DNA of 6,255 nucleotides from Xanthomonas translucens pv. translucens DSM 18974 (GCF_000331775.1 NZ_CAPJ01000444.1:1-6255), one strand, 5' to 3'; positions 1 through 6,255 are shown, counted from the stretch's first letter. Notes: generated from the sequence alone by a model not told the origin. Numbers and translations are program-made.

Positions 1-1829
1 GGCCGGCAACGGCCTTCGCCGAGTCCGCCGGCGGCGCCGCGCCGCGCCACTACGCCACCATCCTGGACCACGGCGAGGAAGCGCTGGTGGCACGGGTCAA
101 CCTGATCCGCAGCGCCAGCCGCAGCATCGACCTGCAGACCTACATCTTCGACAAGGACGACAGCGCGCGGCTGGTGATGGACGAGCTGCTGGCCGCGGCG
201 CGGCGCGGCGTGCAGGTGCGGGTGCTGATCGACCAGCTGTCGGCGATCTCCGACCTGCAGATCCTCGGCGCGCTGGCCGGGGCGCACCAGAACTTCTCGC
301 TGCGCATCTACAACCCCACCTTCGGCCTGGCCAAGCCCAACTACCTGCACTACGCCGCCAGCGTGCTGTGCTGTTTCCGCCACTTCAACCAGCGGATGCA
401 CAACAAGCTGCTGGTGGTGGACGACGCGATCGGCGTGGTCGGCGGGCGCAACTACCAGGACGACTATTACGACTGGGACAGCGAGTACAACTTCCGCGAC
501 CGCGACGTGCTGGTGGCCGGGCCGGTGGCGCGCAGCATGGCCGCCAGCTTCGATGCCTACTGGGCGGCGCGGCGCAGCGTGCCGGTGGCACGGCTCAACG
601 ACGTGGGTAAGCTGCTGCTGCGCGAGGGCGTGCCGCAGCTGCCGCCCGCCCAGTTCCTGCGCCCACAGCGCGTGCAGCGGGTGAGCGAAGAGGCCGCCGA
701 TCCGGCCTTCGTGGAGGACGCCTTCGTGCTGCCGGCGCTGCCGGTCAGGCACGTGGACTACGTCGCCGACCTGCCGCAGAAGCATCGCCGCGAGCACGGC
801 CCCAAGGCGATCTCGACCGCACCCAGGCTGGACAAGCTGATCGCCGAGGCGCAGCAGGAGATCATCCTGCAGACACCGTACTTGGTGCTGTCGGATCCGG
901 CGCAGGCGATCTTCCGCGACCTGCGCAAGCGCGCGCAGCCGCCGCAGGTGATCGTGGCCACCAACAGCCTGGCCAGTACCGACAACCCGGTGGTGTATGC
1001 GCTGTCGTACAAGTACAAGCGCCGCAACCTGCGCGAGCTGGGCTTCGACATCTACGAATACAAGCCGTTCCCGCTGGACGCGCCGGTGGACTACGCCAAC
1101 CTGCTGCCGTCGCCGCTGCAACTGCCCGACGCCGGGGAGGCCGGCGGCCGCAATCCGCTGATCGGCGGCAGCGCCGCCGGCAGCAATGCGCGCAGCGGCC
1201 GCAGTTCGGTGCTCGGCAGCGGCAGCGGCGGACCCTCCGGCAGCCGCCGTCGCGCCGACGGCAGCCAGGTCGATCGGCGCGTGCTGCGCACCGAGACCCG
1301 GCCCTCGTTGCTGAGCTGCCGCGTCGCCAACCGGCCGCTGCCGGTGACCCGCGACGGCGCGCGCATGGGCCTGCACGCCAAGTCGCTGGTGGTAGACCGC
1401 CGCGTCGGCGTGATCGGCACCCACAACTTCGACCCGCGCAGCGAGACCTACAACACCGAGGGCGCGGTGATCATCGACGACCCGGCCTTCGCCCAGGCGC
1501 TGGCCGCCAGCATCGGCCGCGACATCGAGCCGGAGAACTCGTGGACGGTGGCAGCGCGGGTCAAGCCGCCGCTGCTGTCGGGCCTGAACTACAGCATGGG
1601 CAAGGCCTCCGAGGCGTTGCCGGTGCTGGATTTCTGGCCATGGCGCTACGCCACCAACTACGCATTCCAGCCCGGCCCCGAATGCCCGGCGCCGCTGACC
1701 CGGCGCGATCCCGGCTTCCACCGCTGCTACAACGCGGTCGGCGACTTCCCCGAGGTCAACGTCGGCCCGAAGTGGCTGCTGGTGCGGATGCTGACGGCGT
1801 TCGGCTCGGGCTTGGTGCCGATACTTTGA
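1..1829 (+). CDS. Phospholipase D family protein, cardiolipin synthase C (ClsC/YmdC)-like, 5'-partial
   Basis: Members of this superfamily transfer or hydrolyse phosphatidyl groups at the membrane through a covalent phospho-histidine; the ClsC branch makes cardiolipin. The reading frame is open from base 3 to the TGA at 1827-1829, giving 608 visible residues with the N-terminus cut off by the window edge. GTG at 87 is in frame but is probably internal, because the 28 codons before it read as coding (ATILDHGEEAL leads into the first conserved strand). Counting from the first full codon, HKD motif 1 is HNKLLVVD (H133, K135, D140), followed by GGRN. HKD motif 2 is HAKSLVVD (H458, K460, D465), followed by GTHNFDPRS. 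The two lobes match the usual PLD duplication. Between them, at about residues 375-430, lies a Gly/Ser/Arg-rich low-complexity stretch that looks like a flexible linker. E. coli ClsC is about 470 residues, so this protein is clearly longer. The family call is firm; cardiolipin synthesis as opposed to another PLD activity is inferred. Confidence 0.9.
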   Translation, partial: PATAFAESAGGAAPRHYATILDHGEEALVARVNLIRSASRSIDLQTYIFDKDDSARLVMDELLAAARRGVQVRVLIDQLSAISDLQILGALAGAHQNFSLRIYNPTFGLAKPNYLHYAASVLCCFRHFNQRMHNKLLVVDDAIGVVGGRNYQDDYYDWDSEYNFRDRDVLVAGPVARSMAASFDAYWAARRSVPVARLNDVGKLLLREGVPQLPPAQFLRPQRVQRVSEEAADPAFVEDAFVLPALPVRHVDYVADLPQKHRREHGPKAISTAPRLDKLIAEAQQEIILQTPYLVLSDPAQAIFRDLRKRAQPPQVIVATNSLASTDNPVVYALSYKYKRRNLRELGFDIYEYKPFPLDAPVDYANLLPSPLQLPDAGEAGGRNPLIGGSAAGSNARSGRSSVLGSGSGGPSGSRRRADGSQVDRRVLRTETRPSLLSCRVANRPLPVTRDGARMGLHAKSLVVDRRVGVIGTHNFDPRSETYNTEGAVIIDDPAFAQALAASIGRDIEPENSWTVAARVKPPLLSGLNYSMGKASEALPVLDFWPWRYATNYAFQPGPECPAPLTRRDPGFHRCYNAVGDFPEVNVGPKWLLVRMLTAFGSGLVPIL

Positions 1830-1835
1830 GAGGCC

Positions 1836-1864
1836 GGGATTCGGGACTCGCGACCGGGGACTCG
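1836..1864. repeat. Degenerate intergenic octamer repeats (GGGAYTCG x3)
   Basis: Three copies of an octamer lie just after the PLD stop codon: GGGATTCG at 1836-1843, GGGACTCG at 1843-1850 and GGGACTCG at 1857-1864. The first two overlap by one G, and six bases separate the second and third. Runs of GGGATTCG-like units are, from memory, a familiar feature of Xanthomonas and Stenotrophomonas intergenic DNA. No function is evident, and no transposase or terminal inverted repeat accompanies them. Confidence 0.6.
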
Positions 1865-1873
1865 GAAAAGCGC

Positions 1874-1893
1874 GTGGCCCGGGGCTGGGCCGC
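1874..1893 (+). terminator. GC-rich hairpin, possible terminator of the PLD gene
   Basis: GTGGCCC at 1874-1880 can pair with GGGCCGC at 1887-1893, including one G-U pair, around a six-base GGGGCT loop. It begins 44 bases after the PLD stop. There is no T-run after it on the + strand (AAAGGCG follows), so it is not a classical intrinsic terminator; it could act with Rho or simply protect the 3' end. On the other strand it is followed by CGCTTTT, but no minus-strand gene is seen to use it. Confidence 0.3.
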
Positions 1894-2085
1894 AAAGGCG
1901 CAAGCGCCTGATGCATCGCCTCCGTCGCCGATGCCCGGTTGCGGGCCAGGCTGCCTGAAGCCGGCGTCCCAGGAACCTGGTGGCGGAGCGATTGCCGACG
2001 GGCGCACGCGTGCTTGGCGCACCGCATCGCCCGCGGTACCGTTTGACGTTAGGCTGGCGCCCTCCTCGTCCACGGACCCTGCCCG

Positions 2086-2505
2086 ATGACCTTCCGCGAA
2101 CCCGTCGATCTCGATGCCCTCAACGCCGACGCTCGCGGCACCCTGATCGCGCACCTGGGCATCGTCTTCACCGACGCCGGGCCGGACTGGTTGCGCGCGA
2201 CGATGCCGGTCGATGCGCGCACGCGACAGCCGTACGGGCTGCTGCACGGCGGCGCCTCGATGGTGCTGGCCGAAACACTGGGCAGCGGCGCCGGCAACCT
2301 GTGCGTGGAAGCGGACCAGCTCTGCGTGGGCATGGAGATCAACGCCAACCACCTGCGTTCCGCTCGCACCGGCACGGTCACCGGCACTGCGCGGCCGCTG
2401 CACCTCGGCCGCGCCACCCAGGTCTGGGAGATCCGCATCGAGGATGCGGCCGGTAAGCCGGTCTGCGTATCGCGGCTGACCCTGGCGGTGATCGCGGGCA
2501 ATTAG
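2086..2505 (+). CDS. Hotdog-fold acyl-CoA thioesterase, YdiI/MenI-like (PaaI superfamily)
   Basis: A complete gene of 139 residues, ATG to TAG, close to the roughly 136 residues of E. coli YdiI. The enzyme should hydrolyse the thioester of acyl- or aryl-CoA compounds in the cytosol as a homo-oligomeric hotdog protein. Recognisable blocks are ATMPVDARTRQPYGLLHGG (residues 38-56), LAETLGS (61-67), EINANH followed by RSARTG, and PLHLGRATQVWEI. Glu63, the catalytic carboxylate in YdiI, is present at the same residue number, as are Gln48 and His54 of the active site. In E. coli, YdiI (MenI) hydrolyses DHNA-CoA in menaquinone synthesis and its paralogue EntH proofreads enterobactin synthesis. No gene of either pathway is visible here, so the natural substrate is unknown. 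GGA at 2074-2076 may serve as a weak ribosome-binding site. A TTGACG at 2043-2048 lies upstream but has no good -10 partner. It is followed after 76 bp by the acyltransferase gene. Confidence 0.93.
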   Translation: MTFREPVDLDALNADARGTLIAHLGIVFTDAGPDWLRATMPVDARTRQPYGLLHGGASMVLAETLGSGAGNLCVEADQLCVGMEINANHLRSARTGTVTGTARPLHLGRATQVWEIRIEDAAGKPVCVSRLTLAVIAGN

Positions 2506-2537
2506 CGTGCGCTCAGTCGCAACCTTCCTCATGCTGA

Positions 2538-2543
2538 CACAAT
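2538..2543 (+). promoter_or_regulatory. Possible -10 element (CACAAT) before the acyltransferase gene
   Basis: The 76 bp gap between the thioesterase and acyltransferase genes is noticeably less GC-rich than its surroundings and contains GACACAATAGGG. CACAAT matches four of six bases of the sigma-70 -10 consensus and lies 38 bases before the ATG. No recognisable -35 hexamer occurs 16-18 bases upstream. TATCTT at 2569-2574 is an alternative -10 that would give a nearly leaderless message. This is a weak prediction. Confidence 0.25.
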
Positions 2544-2581
2544 AGGGCGCTTCCCACCCGGCTTCCGGTATCTTGACCCGA

Positions 2582-3376
2582 ATGAGCGAGTTCTCTTCAC
2601 CCGCCACGCGCCAACACGGCGCTGCGCTGCGCTGGGTCCGTTACGCTTACCGCATTCCGCTGCTGGCGTTGCACGTGTCGCTGTCGTTGCCGTTGCTGCT
2701 GGCATGCGTGGCGCTGTCGCCCGGCCGCGCCGGCGTCGAATCGTTCGGCGACCGCATGGTGTGCTGGTGGTCGACTTGGCTGCTGCGCATCTTCGGCCTG
2801 CGCGTGCGCCGGGTCGGCATGCCGCTGCCCAATCCGGTGCTGTTTGTGGCCAACCATGTCAGCTGGATCGACATCGTGATGCTGCACAGCCAGCGCATGA
2901 TGGGCTTCGTCGCCAAGCGCGAGATCGCCGGCTGGCCGCTGGTCGGCTGGCTGGCCGCGCGCGGCCAGACCATTTTCCACCAGCGCGGCAACACCGAATC
3001 GTTGGGCGGGGTGCTGCAGGCGATGCTGGAACGGCTGCGCTCGGGGCGCTCGGTCGGCGTGTTCCCGGAAGGACGCACCCGCGGCGGCCACGATGTCGGC
3101 CCGTTCCACGCGCGCATCTTTCAGGCCGCGGTGGAAGCGGAGGTGGCGGTGCAGCCGGTGGCGGTGCGCTACGGCGCCGGCGGCTCGGCGCAGACGGTGA
3201 TCGCGTTCGGCGCGCACGAGAGCTTCTTCGCCAATTTCCTGCGCCTGCTCGGCGAGCCGGGCCGCGAGGCCGAGGTGCACTTCCTGCAGCCGATCCGGCT
3301 GCAGGACGTGGAAGGGCGCCGGGGCATCGCCGAGATCGCGCGCGCGCGCATCGTCGCGGCGATGGCGCAACGCTGA
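2582..3376 (+). CDS. Lysophospholipid / 1-acyl-sn-glycerol-3-phosphate acyltransferase (PlsC family)
   Basis: This inner-membrane enzyme is expected to move an acyl chain from acyl-ACP or acyl-CoA to a lyso-lipid, classically lysophosphatidic acid to phosphatidic acid. It has 264 residues, near the 245 of E. coli PlsC. Residues 25-46 form a hydrophobic helix (LLALHVSLSLPLLLACVAL) that would anchor it in the membrane. Motif I is NHVSWID with the catalytic H92-x4-D97. Motif II is QTIFHQR, ending at R135. Motif III is FPEGRTRGG (161-169), and motif IV is VAVQPVAVRY. Motif III differs slightly from the common FPEGTRS. ATG 2582 is preferred to the in-frame TTG at 2573; neither has a clear Shine-Dalgarno sequence. 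Being one of several PlsC-like proteins possible in the genome, it may instead use another acceptor such as lyso-ornithine lipid (OlsA-like), but no olsB is present here. The family is secure and the exact substrate is not. Confidence 0.93.
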   Translation: MSEFSSPATRQHGAALRWVRYAYRIPLLALHVSLSLPLLLACVALSPGRAGVESFGDRMVCWWSTWLLRIFGLRVRRVGMPLPNPVLFVANHVSWIDIVMLHSQRMMGFVAKREIAGWPLVGWLAARGQTIFHQRGNTESLGGVLQAMLERLRSGRSVGVFPEGRTRGGHDVGPFHARIFQAAVEAEVAVQPVAVRYGAGGSAQTVIAFGAHESFFANFLRLLGEPGREAEVHFLQPIRLQDVEGRRGIAEIARARIVAAMAQR

Positions 3377-3444
3377 ACCATGGAACACCGCGGCCCGGTC
3401 GATTTGATCCATTGCTCCACTCGCACGGGGCAAGCTCGCTGCCG

Positions 3445-4437
3445 ATGATGAATGCTGCCGACTACCTTCCCCCGCGTTGGCTGCGCAACCCGCACCTGCA
3501 ATCGGTGCTGGGCTCCAGCGCCCTGCGCGTGCGCCGCGGCGAACAACTGCTCGCCGCCAGCGGCGCGACCACCACCTCGCACATCCTCGATGGCGGCGAC
3601 GGCGTGCGCCTGCAGGGTTGGCTCAGCGTGCCGGCCGGCACCGAGCCGCGTGGCACCGTGTTGCTGCTGCACGGCTGGGAAGGCAGCGCCGACTCCGGCT
3701 ACATGCGCCTGACCGCCGCGCAGCTGCTGGCGCGCGGCTACCAGGTGTTCCGGCTCAACTTCCGCGACCACGGTGGCACCCACCACCTCAACGTGGACCT
3801 GTTCCATTCTGAGCGCCTGGACGAAGTGGTCAACGCCGCCGGCGACCTGTGGCGGCGCTTCCCGGCGCCGACGCTGCTGGCCGCCGGCTATTCGCTGGGC
3901 GGCAACTTCGCCTTGCGCCTGGCACTGCGCGCGCCGGCCGCTGGTCTGCCGCTGCAGCACGTGGCCGCGGTGTGTCCGCTGCTGGATCCGGCCACGACCA
4001 TGCAGCGGATCGAGAACGGCCCGCAGTTCTACGACTGGTATTTCCGCCGCAGGTGGCGCGAGTCGCTGCTGCGCAAGCGCGAACTGTTCCCCGAGCGGCA
4101 CGGTTACGACGACGCCACGCTGGCGCTGGACATGCGCGAGCTGATGGGCTGGCTGGCGCAGCGCCACGCCGGTTTCGCCAGCCTGGACGCGTACTTCGAA
4201 AGCTATTCGATCGCCGGCGAGCGCCTGCGCAACCTGAGCGTGCCGGCCGACATCCTGATGGCTGAGGACGACCCGGTGATCCCGCTGGACGATTTCCGCA
4301 ACCTGCGCCTGCCTGCCCTGGCGCGGCTGGAAATCGCGCGTTGGGGCGGGCATTGCGGCTTCATCGAGAACGCGCGCGGCGACGGGTTCGCCGAACGCTG
4401 GGTGGCCGAGCGCCTGACCGACGGCCTGCGCGCCTGA
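3445..4437 (+). CDS. Alpha/beta fold hydrolase, YheT family (UPF0017)
   Basis: A complete protein of 330 residues, ending at TGA 4435-4437 and close in size to E. coli YheT (about 340). The N-terminus carries the family signature PPRWLRNPHLQSVLGS. The oxyanion region is LLLHGWEGS (73-81). The nucleophile elbow is GYSLGG with Ser150, the acid lies in AEDDP (Asp275 or Asp276), and the catalytic base is His303 in WGGHCGF. The triad is therefore complete and an esterase or lipase-like activity is likely. The physiological substrate of bacterial YheT proteins is not settled; eukaryotic ABHD1/2/3 relatives act on acylglycerols and phospholipids. No signal peptide is seen, so a cytosolic location is likely. 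Two consecutive ATG codons (3445 and 3448) are candidate starts, and no strong Shine-Dalgarno precedes them. The gene begins 68 bp after the acyltransferase stop. A longer open frame extends upstream to 2704, but it only shadows the acyltransferase gene in another frame. Confidence 0.93.
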   Translation: MMNAADYLPPRWLRNPHLQSVLGSSALRVRRGEQLLAASGATTTSHILDGGDGVRLQGWLSVPAGTEPRGTVLLLHGWEGSADSGYMRLTAAQLLARGYQVFRLNFRDHGGTHHLNVDLFHSERLDEVVNAAGDLWRRFPAPTLLAAGYSLGGNFALRLALRAPAAGLPLQHVAAVCPLLDPATTMQRIENGPQFYDWYFRRRWRESLLRKRELFPERHGYDDATLALDMRELMGWLAQRHAGFASLDAYFESYSIAGERLRNLSVPADILMAEDDPVIPLDDFRNLRLPALARLEIARWGGHCGFIENARGDGFAERWVAERLTDGLRA

Positions 4438-4486
4438 GTCAGCGCCTGTCGTCGGTTCTAGGGCAGGCCGCGCCGGGTGCGCCCGC

Positions 4487-4492
4487 TACAAT
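4487..4492 (+). promoter_or_regulatory. Probable -10 element (TACAAT) of the TPR-sulfotransferase gene
   Basis: TACAAT, five of six bases of the sigma-70 -10 consensus, stands out in a very GC-rich 81 bp gap within CCCGCTACAATGCCGG. Transcription would start near 4499-4500, about 20 bases before the ATG at 4519. No convincing -35 hexamer is seen at the expected distance (CAGGCC or GCAGGC). The position directly ahead of a gene start supports it. Confidence 0.45.
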
Positions 4493-4518
4493 GCCGGTTT
4501 GCCGCGAGCCGGACCCTC

Positions 4519-6255
4519 ATGCAAGAGCAAATTCTTGACGCCCTGCGCCGCCAGGCCGATGCCGACGCGCTGCGCATCGCTCAGGCCTGGGTGGCCGATG
4601 CCGCCGCCGACGCGCAGGCACATCGCTGGCTGGCGCTGGCGCAGCAGCAGAACGACGACACCGCTGCCGCGCTAGACAGCATCGACCAGGCCATCGCGCT
4701 GGCGCCGGAAGACGCCGGCCTGCACCTGCTGCGCGCCGGCATGCTGCTCAGCGCCAACGACCTGGCCCAGGCCGAGGACGCACTGGCACGCACCGCTGCG
4801 CTGGATCCGAACCAGTTCCTGGCCTACGTGATGCGCGCGCACCTGGCGCTGGGCCGCGGCGATCTGCACGAAGTGGAGCGGCTCAGCCGCACCGCCGCGC
4901 GGCTGGATCCGGACCATCCGCAACTGCTGGGCCTGGACGGCATGCTGGCGCTGCGCCGCGGCGATGCCGATCGCGCGCTGGCGCTGCTGTCGCGCGCCAG
5001 CAAGGCGCTGCCCGACGATCCGCGGCTGCTGTACGCGCTCGGCTTCGCCTACCTGGATAAGCAGCACCTGGCGTTCGCCGAGACCGCGTTCCGCCGCGTC
5101 GCCACGTTGACCCGCGGCAGCAGCGCGTTGATGGCGCTGGTCGCGCAGCTGGCGCACCGCCAGGGTCGCCTCGACGACGCCATCGCGGCACTGGACGCGG
5201 TGTTGGCCGATCCGGTCAGCGATACCGCCGGCATGCGCCGGCTGGCGGGCGAATACGCCTTGCAGGCCGGGCGCCCGGCCGATGCGCTGGAGCACCTGCG
5301 ACGCGCGCTGGGCGCCGCCCCGGCCGATCGCCGCACCCTGCATGCGGCGTTGATCGCCTGGCAGCGGCTGGGGGCGGTCGAGGATGCCCGCGCCACCCTG
5401 GAAGCGGCCCTGGCCACCACCACCGATGCGCACGACCTGTGGCTGGTGCGGCTGGCGCTGGAGCCGGTCGGCGGCGCCGAGGCGCGCGCGCTGATCGCAC
5501 GCTGGCAGGCGGCGATGCCGGGCCACCTGCCGGCGCTGGAAGCGCAACTGCGGGTGCACGACATGGCCGGCGAACGCGATCAGGGCGAGGCCGTGGCGCA
5601 GCGCATCGTGGCGCTGGAACCGGGCCGCATCAGCGGCGAGGAACGCCTGGTCGAAGCGCTACTGGAACGCGGCGAGCACGACGCGGCCATCGCACACGTG
5701 CGTGACCTGATGCAGCGCATGCCCGAGACCGAGCAGAGCGTGTTGCGGCCGTGGCTGGCCGCGGTGCAGGACCGCGCCGGTCGCCCGGCCGAGGCGCTGG
5801 CGATGTGGCTGGCGTTCCAGCAGGAACAGCTGCCGCAGCGCCTGCCGCTGCCGCCGCTGGGCCAGGCCACGGCGCAGTGGCCGGCGCTGGCCGAGATCGA
5901 TCCGCAGGTGCGGGCGCGGCCGCTGTTCGTGTGGGGCGCGCCGGGCAGCGGCGTGGAGCGGGTGGTCGCGGTGATGGACGCGGCCAGCCAGGTACTGCGC
6001 AGCGACCGCTTCGGCGCGCAGCCGCCCACCGACGGCTTCCAGCGCTACCGCAGCGTCACCGAGCTGGACAGCGGCGAACGCGACGGCGCGGCGCTGATCG
6101 CCGAGTGGCGCGCGCAGCTGCCGGCGCGCGGCATCGACGACGGCAACATCGTCGACTGGCTGCTGTGGTGGGACAACGCGCTGCTGCGCGCGCTGCGCCC
6201 GCAGCTGCCGGAAGGGCGGCTGCTGATCGCGCTGCGCGACCCGCGCGACATGCTG
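4519..6255 (+). CDS. Tetratricopeptide-repeat protein with C-terminal sulfotransferase-like domain, 3'-partial
   Basis: The frame is open from ATG 4519 to the window end, 579 residues with no stop, so the C-terminus is missing. In-frame stops at 4435 and 4459 limit the start. GGA at 4511-4513 may be the ribosome-binding site, and a -10-like TACAAT lies just upstream. About residues 35-430 are Ala/Leu-rich helix pairs typical of TPRs, with repeat boundaries such as IALAPED (59-65), AALDPN (93-98), ARLDPDHP (127-134) and LPDDP (164-168). The regularity fades after about residue 300. From about residue 468, PLFVWGAPGSGVERV resembles the 5'-phosphosulfate-binding loop of PAPS-dependent sulfotransferases, and LLIALRDPRDML (568-579) resembles the start of the 3'-phosphate-binding motif. 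The loop has Gly476 where the family usually has Arg or Lys (PRSGT or PKSGT). TPR-sulfotransferase fusions are common in proteobacteria and their acceptors are mostly unknown. The domain assignment is good; catalytic activity is uncertain. Confidence 0.88.
   Translation, partial: MQEQILDALRRQADADALRIAQAWVADAAADAQAHRWLALAQQQNDDTAAALDSIDQAIALAPEDAGLHLLRAGMLLSANDLAQAEDALARTAALDPNQFLAYVMRAHLALGRGDLHEVERLSRTAARLDPDHPQLLGLDGMLALRRGDADRALALLSRASKALPDDPRLLYALGFAYLDKQHLAFAETAFRRVATLTRGSSALMALVAQLAHRQGRLDDAIAALDAVLADPVSDTAGMRRLAGEYALQAGRPADALEHLRRALGAAPADRRTLHAALIAWQRLGAVEDARATLEAALATTTDAHDLWLVRLALEPVGGAEARALIARWQAAMPGHLPALEAQLRVHDMAGERDQGEAVAQRIVALEPGRISGEERLVEALLERGEHDAAIAHVRDLMQRMPETEQSVLRPWLAAVQDRAGRPAEALAMWLAFQQEQLPQRLPLPPLGQATAQWPALAEIDPQVRARPLFVWGAPGSGVERVVAVMDAASQVLRSDRFGAQPPTDGFQRYRSVTELDSGERDGAALIAEWRAQLPARGIDDGNIVDWLLWWDNALLRALRPQLPEGRLLIALRDPRDML

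Noticed and set aside
87..89. GTG at 87 as the start of the PLD gene
   Set aside because: The frame is open and reads as coding back to base 3, and the PLD fold needs residues before this point; the gene is cut by the window edge.
1969..1980. Inverted repeat CCAGGAACCTGG as a terminator or operator
   Set aside because: Only five pairs with a two-base loop, no T-run and no regulator nearby; expected by chance in GC-rich sequence.
2004..2013. 10-bp palindrome GCACGCGTGC as an operator
   Set aside because: A single short palindrome with no second copy and no promoter overlap.
1541..2089. Plus-strand open frame bridging the PLD 3' end and the intergenic gap
   Set aside because: It mostly overlaps the PLD gene in another frame, and its tail in the gap has no motif.
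2573..2575. TTG at 2573 as the start of the acyltransferase gene
   Set aside because: An ATG lies three codons downstream, and no ribosome-binding signal favours the TTG.
1756..2607. Long minus-strand open frame across the thioesterase gene
   Set aside because: It lies opposite a well-recognised gene, has no recognisable domain, and is explained by rare stop codons in GC-rich DNA.
2704..3444. N-terminal extension of the hydrolase frame back to 2704
   Set aside because: This stretch overlaps the acyltransferase gene in a different frame, is Arg/Ala/Pro-rich in the way GC-rich shadow frames are, and matches no YheT N-terminus.
3169..4353. 394-codon minus-strand open frame opposite the acyltransferase and hydrolase genes
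   Set aside because: Gln/Ala/Arg-rich composition without motifs, and it sits fully opposite convincing coding sequence.
4672..5559. 295-codon minus-strand open frame opposite the TPR gene
   Set aside because: Its repetitive Gln/Arg/Ala composition mirrors the TPR repeats on the other strand.
5935..5955. GAPGSG as a kinase Walker A loop
   Set aside because: The Lys-Ser/Thr that must follow is absent (VER instead), and the downstream RDPRD motif fits a sulfotransferase fold.
1..6255. tRNA, rRNA, CRISPR, insertion sequence, phage or toxin-antitoxin content
   Set aside because: No cloverleaf, spaced repeat array, transposase, integrase or small paired toxin genes could be recognised on either strand.

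Overview
This window is about 70% G+C with strongly GC-biased third codon positions, and every supportable gene lies on the + strand. The best guess for the source is a gammaproteobacterium of the Xanthomonadaceae (Xanthomonas or a close relative). The reasons are base composition, the gene order as remembered from that family, and a run of GGGATTCG/GGGACTCG units between genes, a style of intergenic repeat common in those genomes. This is recognition from memory, not a database match.

Layout: (1) 1-1829, the 3' part of a phospholipase D superfamily gene resembling cardiolipin synthase C, with both HKD motifs present; its start lies outside the window. (2) 1830-2085, a non-coding gap with three degenerate octamer repeats and a GC-rich hairpin that may end the first transcript. 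(3) 2086-2505, a hotdog-fold thioesterase of the YdiI/MenI/EntH type. (4) 2582-3376, a PlsC-type lysophospholipid acyltransferase with an N-terminal membrane segment. (5) 3445-4437, a YheT-type alpha/beta hydrolase with an intact Ser-Asp-His triad. (6) 4519-6255, a long TPR protein with a C-terminal sulfotransferase-like domain that runs off the right edge.

The first four genes all fit acyl-lipid chemistry: phosphatidyl transfer, acyl-CoA hydrolysis, glycerolipid acylation and ester hydrolysis. The 68-81 bp gaps from gene 3 onward allow co-transcription, but -10-like elements before genes 4 and 6 suggest they may also have their own promoters. A shared pathway is only an inference.

There is no sign of RNA genes, insertion sequences, CRISPR or phage genes. 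This looks like ordinary core-genome sequence. The points most worth a second look are the altered phosphate-binding loop in the sulfotransferase-like domain, the Gly/Ser/Arg-rich insert in the PLD enzyme, and the role of a DHNA-CoA-thioesterase-like enzyme in a lineage expected to use ubiquinone.
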